From: Chryseobacterium sp. UBA6632
GTDB taxonomy: Bacteria > Bacteroidota > Bacteroidia > Flavobacteriales > Weeksellaceae
Length of the DNA stretch: 6,814 nucleotides
Direction of reading: 5' to 3'
Assembly: GCA_002455915.1 (NCBI GenBank)
Contig: DKLU01000438.1
Coordinates: forward strand, 1 to 6,814
Below are positions 5,353 to 6,814 of the stretch, piece after piece (positions within the stretch are counted from its first letter, which is position 1; the number at the start of each line of letters is the position of its first letter). The position numbers and the translations under genes were made by a program. Under the pieces are notes generated by a model that saw nothing but the letters and a program-made list of their open reading frames with translations, did no database searches and was not told the origin of the DNA.

Positions 5353-5889
5353 CTATAATACATCATAACTCATAAATAAAGCTGTTTCTAAAGAATTGTT
5401 ATATAATTTTGTATTAATCCCTGTGATTTGAAAGCCTGCTTTTTTATAGAACTTTATCGCCGGATAGTTCGTGTTTTGAGTTTCAAGTTCTACGATTCTG
5501 CAATTAAGATCTCTTGCTTCACGATTGATATTTTTAATAAAAAGTCTTCCGATATTTTGTCCACGAAATTTTTCACTAATCAACATATTTTCGATAAAAA
5601 GACTGTTGTTCCAAGGTCTGAAATCACAAATAATCCATCCAATTAATTCGTTTTCGTGGTAAGCTCCGAAAGAATGACCTTTTTCAATAATTTCATTTAA
5701 ATCATTAATATCATCAGAATTTGTTTTCCAAACTTTTCTGTAATGTTGATTTTTTTCTCTTAAACTAAATTCAAAAGAAGTTCCGATTTCAATAGCGGAA
5801 ACTACATAAATTTTATCTGTTTCATAACCATTAAAACCCCAGTTTTCTGTCGGATTAAAGTGTAATTTTTCCAGTTTTTTTATTTCCAT
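5353..5889 (-). CDS. GNAT-family N-acetyltransferase, streptothricin-acetyltransferase-like
   Basis: A 178-residue cytoplasmic acetyl-CoA-dependent transferase. The acetyl-CoA motif is RGQNIGRLFI (109-118), preceded by strand IENMLISEKF (99-108). The C-terminal stretch, LETQNTNYPAIKFYKKAGF (135-153) followed by ITGINTKLYNN and ETALFMSYDVL, closely resembles the pattern of Sat/SatA streptothricin acetyltransferases (LETQ-N-ACKFY-CGF-DT-LY). That makes a lysine- or antibiotic-amine substrate possible, but many chromosomal members of this group have no proven resistance role. The N-terminal half (FSLREKNQHYRKVW, 41-54) is less typical. It lies 37 nt downstream of the VOC gene on the same strand with no terminator between them, so the two are probably co-transcribed. 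The 82-nt gap to tetR contains the tetR promoter. GNAT is sure, Sat-like moderately so. Confidence 0.88.
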   Translation of the reverse strand: MEIKKLEKLHFNPTENWGFNGYETDKIYVVSAIEIGTSFEFSLREKNQHYRKVWKTNSDDINDLNEIIEKGHSFGAYHENELIGWIICDFRPWNNSLFIENMLISEKFRGQNIGRLFIKNINREARDLNCRIVELETQNTNYPAIKFYKKAGFQITGINTKLYNNSLETALFMSYDVL

Positions 5890-5926
5890 GCAAAAGGAAA
5901 ATTAATAGTTTAAATATGATTAAAGA

Positions 5927-6319
5927 TTAATGAATTTCAGTACAGATTTCAACTAAATAATTATCAAGATCTTTAATATAAGCTACTTTTTGCCCCCAAG
6001 GTTTTTCTACAATATTTTCATATAAAGAGGCTCCGTTGGTTAAAGATTTTTCAAGCAAAGATTCTACATCGTCGGTTACAAAACCGAGTTCAATCCCGAA
6101 AGGCTTTTTTTCAGTATTAGATTGTAAGAATCCTTCTTTAATATTAGAATTCGCCAATTCTAAAGAAGCGAAAGATAGAGTAGTGTCGCCTGTTATAAGC
6201 TCACCATAATCTTTTTCAGGAGTGATGAATTTTATTTCTGTATTGAATGTTTCTTTATAAAAGTTCATAGATTTTTCCAGATCCTGAACGTAAAGGATGA
6301 CATATTTAAATTTAATCAT
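5927..6319 (-). CDS. VOC-family (glyoxalase/bleomycin-resistance fold) protein
   Basis: A 130-residue single-module vicinal-oxygen-chelate protein with paired beta-alpha-beta-beta-beta units. The first opens with FKYVILYVQDLEKSMNFYKETF (4-25), the second with FGIELGFVTDDVESLLEKSLTNG (74-96), ending in KPWGQKVAYIKDLDNYLVEI (106-125). E77 and E124 occupy the usual acidic metal-ligand positions, but the first-strand histidine common in glyoxalase I is missing (Tyr6/Val7 there), so metal-dependent glyoxalase activity is uncertain; a ligand-sequestering or other lyase role is equally possible. Length is normal for the bleomycin-resistance-like group. It is followed after 37 nt by the GNAT gene, making a likely two-gene operon. 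A palindrome in its upstream region may be regulatory. Family certain, function open. Confidence 0.92.
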   Translation of the reverse strand: MIKFKYVILYVQDLEKSMNFYKETFNTEIKFITPEKDYGELITGDTTLSFASLELANSNIKEGFLQSNTEKKPFGIELGFVTDDVESLLEKSLTNGASLYENIVEKPWGQKVAYIKDLDNYLVEICTEIH

Positions 6320-6344
6320 GTTTTTTATTTTAAAATGAAGTTTC

Positions 6345-6375
6345 AGGATAAACCAGAACAGTTTAAACTGACAAA
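6345..6375 (-). promoter_or_regulatory. candidate promoter of the VOC-GNAT operon with a 12-bp palindrome
   Basis: On the minus strand a TTTG (6375-6372) is followed by 19 nt and then a T-rich stretch with only a weak -7 candidate (TATCCTGA, 6350-6343). The spacer contains CAGTTTAAACTG (6359-6370), a perfect 12-bp palindrome. Position in the spacer suggests an operator, but the -7 match is poor and no second copy was found in the window. Confidence 0.35.
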
Positions 6376-6405
6376 GATTTTAAGAATATTTTCAAAAAAT
6401 TAACC

Positions 6406-6732
6406 TTAAAAATCTGTTGCTTCTGAACTTGAAAAATTAGTTTTTGTAGAGTAAATAATAATTTGCAGCAATACCAAAAATAAAATAATGATGGTTCTGA
6501 TAATTGCATTTTGAGAATTCTTTTCGCGAACAGATTCCAGATAATTAATCTTTCCGATAGAATATTCCTTGATTTTATCAATATCTGTAAAACTGTTTAT
6601 TTTGGCGATTTCAGATTTTATTTCGGCATCATTTAACGTTGCTGCTACATTAATCTCATTGGCATTGCTCACAAAAAGCCATCCGAATAAGATAATGGAA
6701 ATAAATAAAAGAAACGGTCTCAGTATTTTCAT
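6406..6732 (-). CDS. small membrane protein of unknown function
   Basis: A 108-residue protein that I do not recognise. Residues 6-23 (LLFISIILFGWLFV core) form a signal anchor or signal peptide, and residues 78-96 (IIRTIIILFLVLLQIIIY) form a second membrane segment. Between them lies a charged region of about 50 residues (24-75) rich in Lys, Glu, Ile and Asn, predicted helical and possibly periplasmic or coiled. The short tail (NFSSSEATDF) is polar. The ATG at 6732 gives an Lys-Ile-Leu-Arg start before the hydrophobic stretch, fitting a positive-inside signal sequence. Upstream, a TTTG at 6788-6785 could be a -33 element, but no good -7 box is seen. It precedes the VOC gene by 86 nt, so co-transcription is possible. 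Codon use looks like the neighbours, supporting a real gene. Confidence 0.7.
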   Translation of the reverse strand: MKILRPFLLFISIILFGWLFVSNANEINVAATLNDAEIKSEIAKINSFTDIDKIKEYSIGKINYLESVREKNSQNAIIRTIIILFLVLLQIIIYSTKTNFSSSEATDF

Positions 6733-6814
6733 GTTTTTATAATATAATATTTGAGGGCGAATATTAATGATGTTTTGGCATTCTCAAATTTAATTAAATT
6801 TATTTAAAACCTTT

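Noticed and set aside
6363..6581. Minus-strand 72-codon open frame overlapping the small membrane protein
   Set aside because: It overlaps the better-supported 6406-6732 frame in another phase and has a low-complexity, unlikely composition.
6786..6801. 16-bp AT-only palindrome AAATTTAATTAAATTT
   Set aside because: A/T-only symmetry of this kind arises easily in AT-rich intergenic DNA, and no promoter or partner copy supports an operator.

Overview
The window looks like chromosome from a Flavobacteriia member of the Bacteroidota, most likely Chryseobacterium or a close Weeksellaceae relative. The DNA is visibly AT-rich. Start codons lack Shine-Dalgarno sequences and sit in A-rich leaders. Several promoters fit the Bacteroidota pattern TTTG - about 19 nt - TAnnTTTG. 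The protein set (a DUF1543 protein, PurK, flavodoxin-fold quinone reductase with HxlR, SDR with TetR, Sat-like GNAT, VOC) is typical of that family. The genus call rests on recall of similar sequences, not on a search.

Layout. Positions 1-603 (-) hold the N-terminal 201 codons of a TauE/SafE exporter that runs off the left edge. It is divergent from a DUF1543 gene (677-1237, +); both promoters place their -7 box 4 nt before the ATG, suggesting leaderless transcripts. The gap before purK (1238-1534) holds a REP-like inverted repeat (1265-1354) and a separate compact structured RNA-like element (1379-1451). purK (1535-2647, +) ends at a strong bidirectional terminator (2672-2697) shared with a convergent quinone reductase gene (2708-3256, -). 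That gene is divergent from an hxlR regulator (3347-3718, +), and each promoter carries a CTAT-N7/8-ATAG dyad.

The right half is all on the minus strand: an SDR dehydrogenase (3776-4513), a TetR regulator (4686-5270), a GNAT acetyltransferase (5353-5889), a VOC protein (5927-6319) and a small two-segment membrane protein (6406-6732). Near-identical 18-bp palindromes (15/18 matches) overlap the -33 region of both the SDR and the tetR promoter, so TetR probably represses both. A purine-rich imperfect inverted repeat lies between SDR and tetR.

How the genes fit together. PurK is housekeeping purine synthesis. The two regulator-enzyme pairs look like local one-component switches for electrophile or quinone/carbonyl stress; HxlR keeps the family's N-terminal sensor cysteine (C19). 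The VOC-GNAT pair looks like a small detoxification or resistance-type operon. No phage, IS transposase, CRISPR, tRNA or rRNA was seen. I did not find a clearly new multi-gene system; the best leads are the shared TetR operator, the HxlR/quinone-reductase dyads and the structured element upstream of purK.
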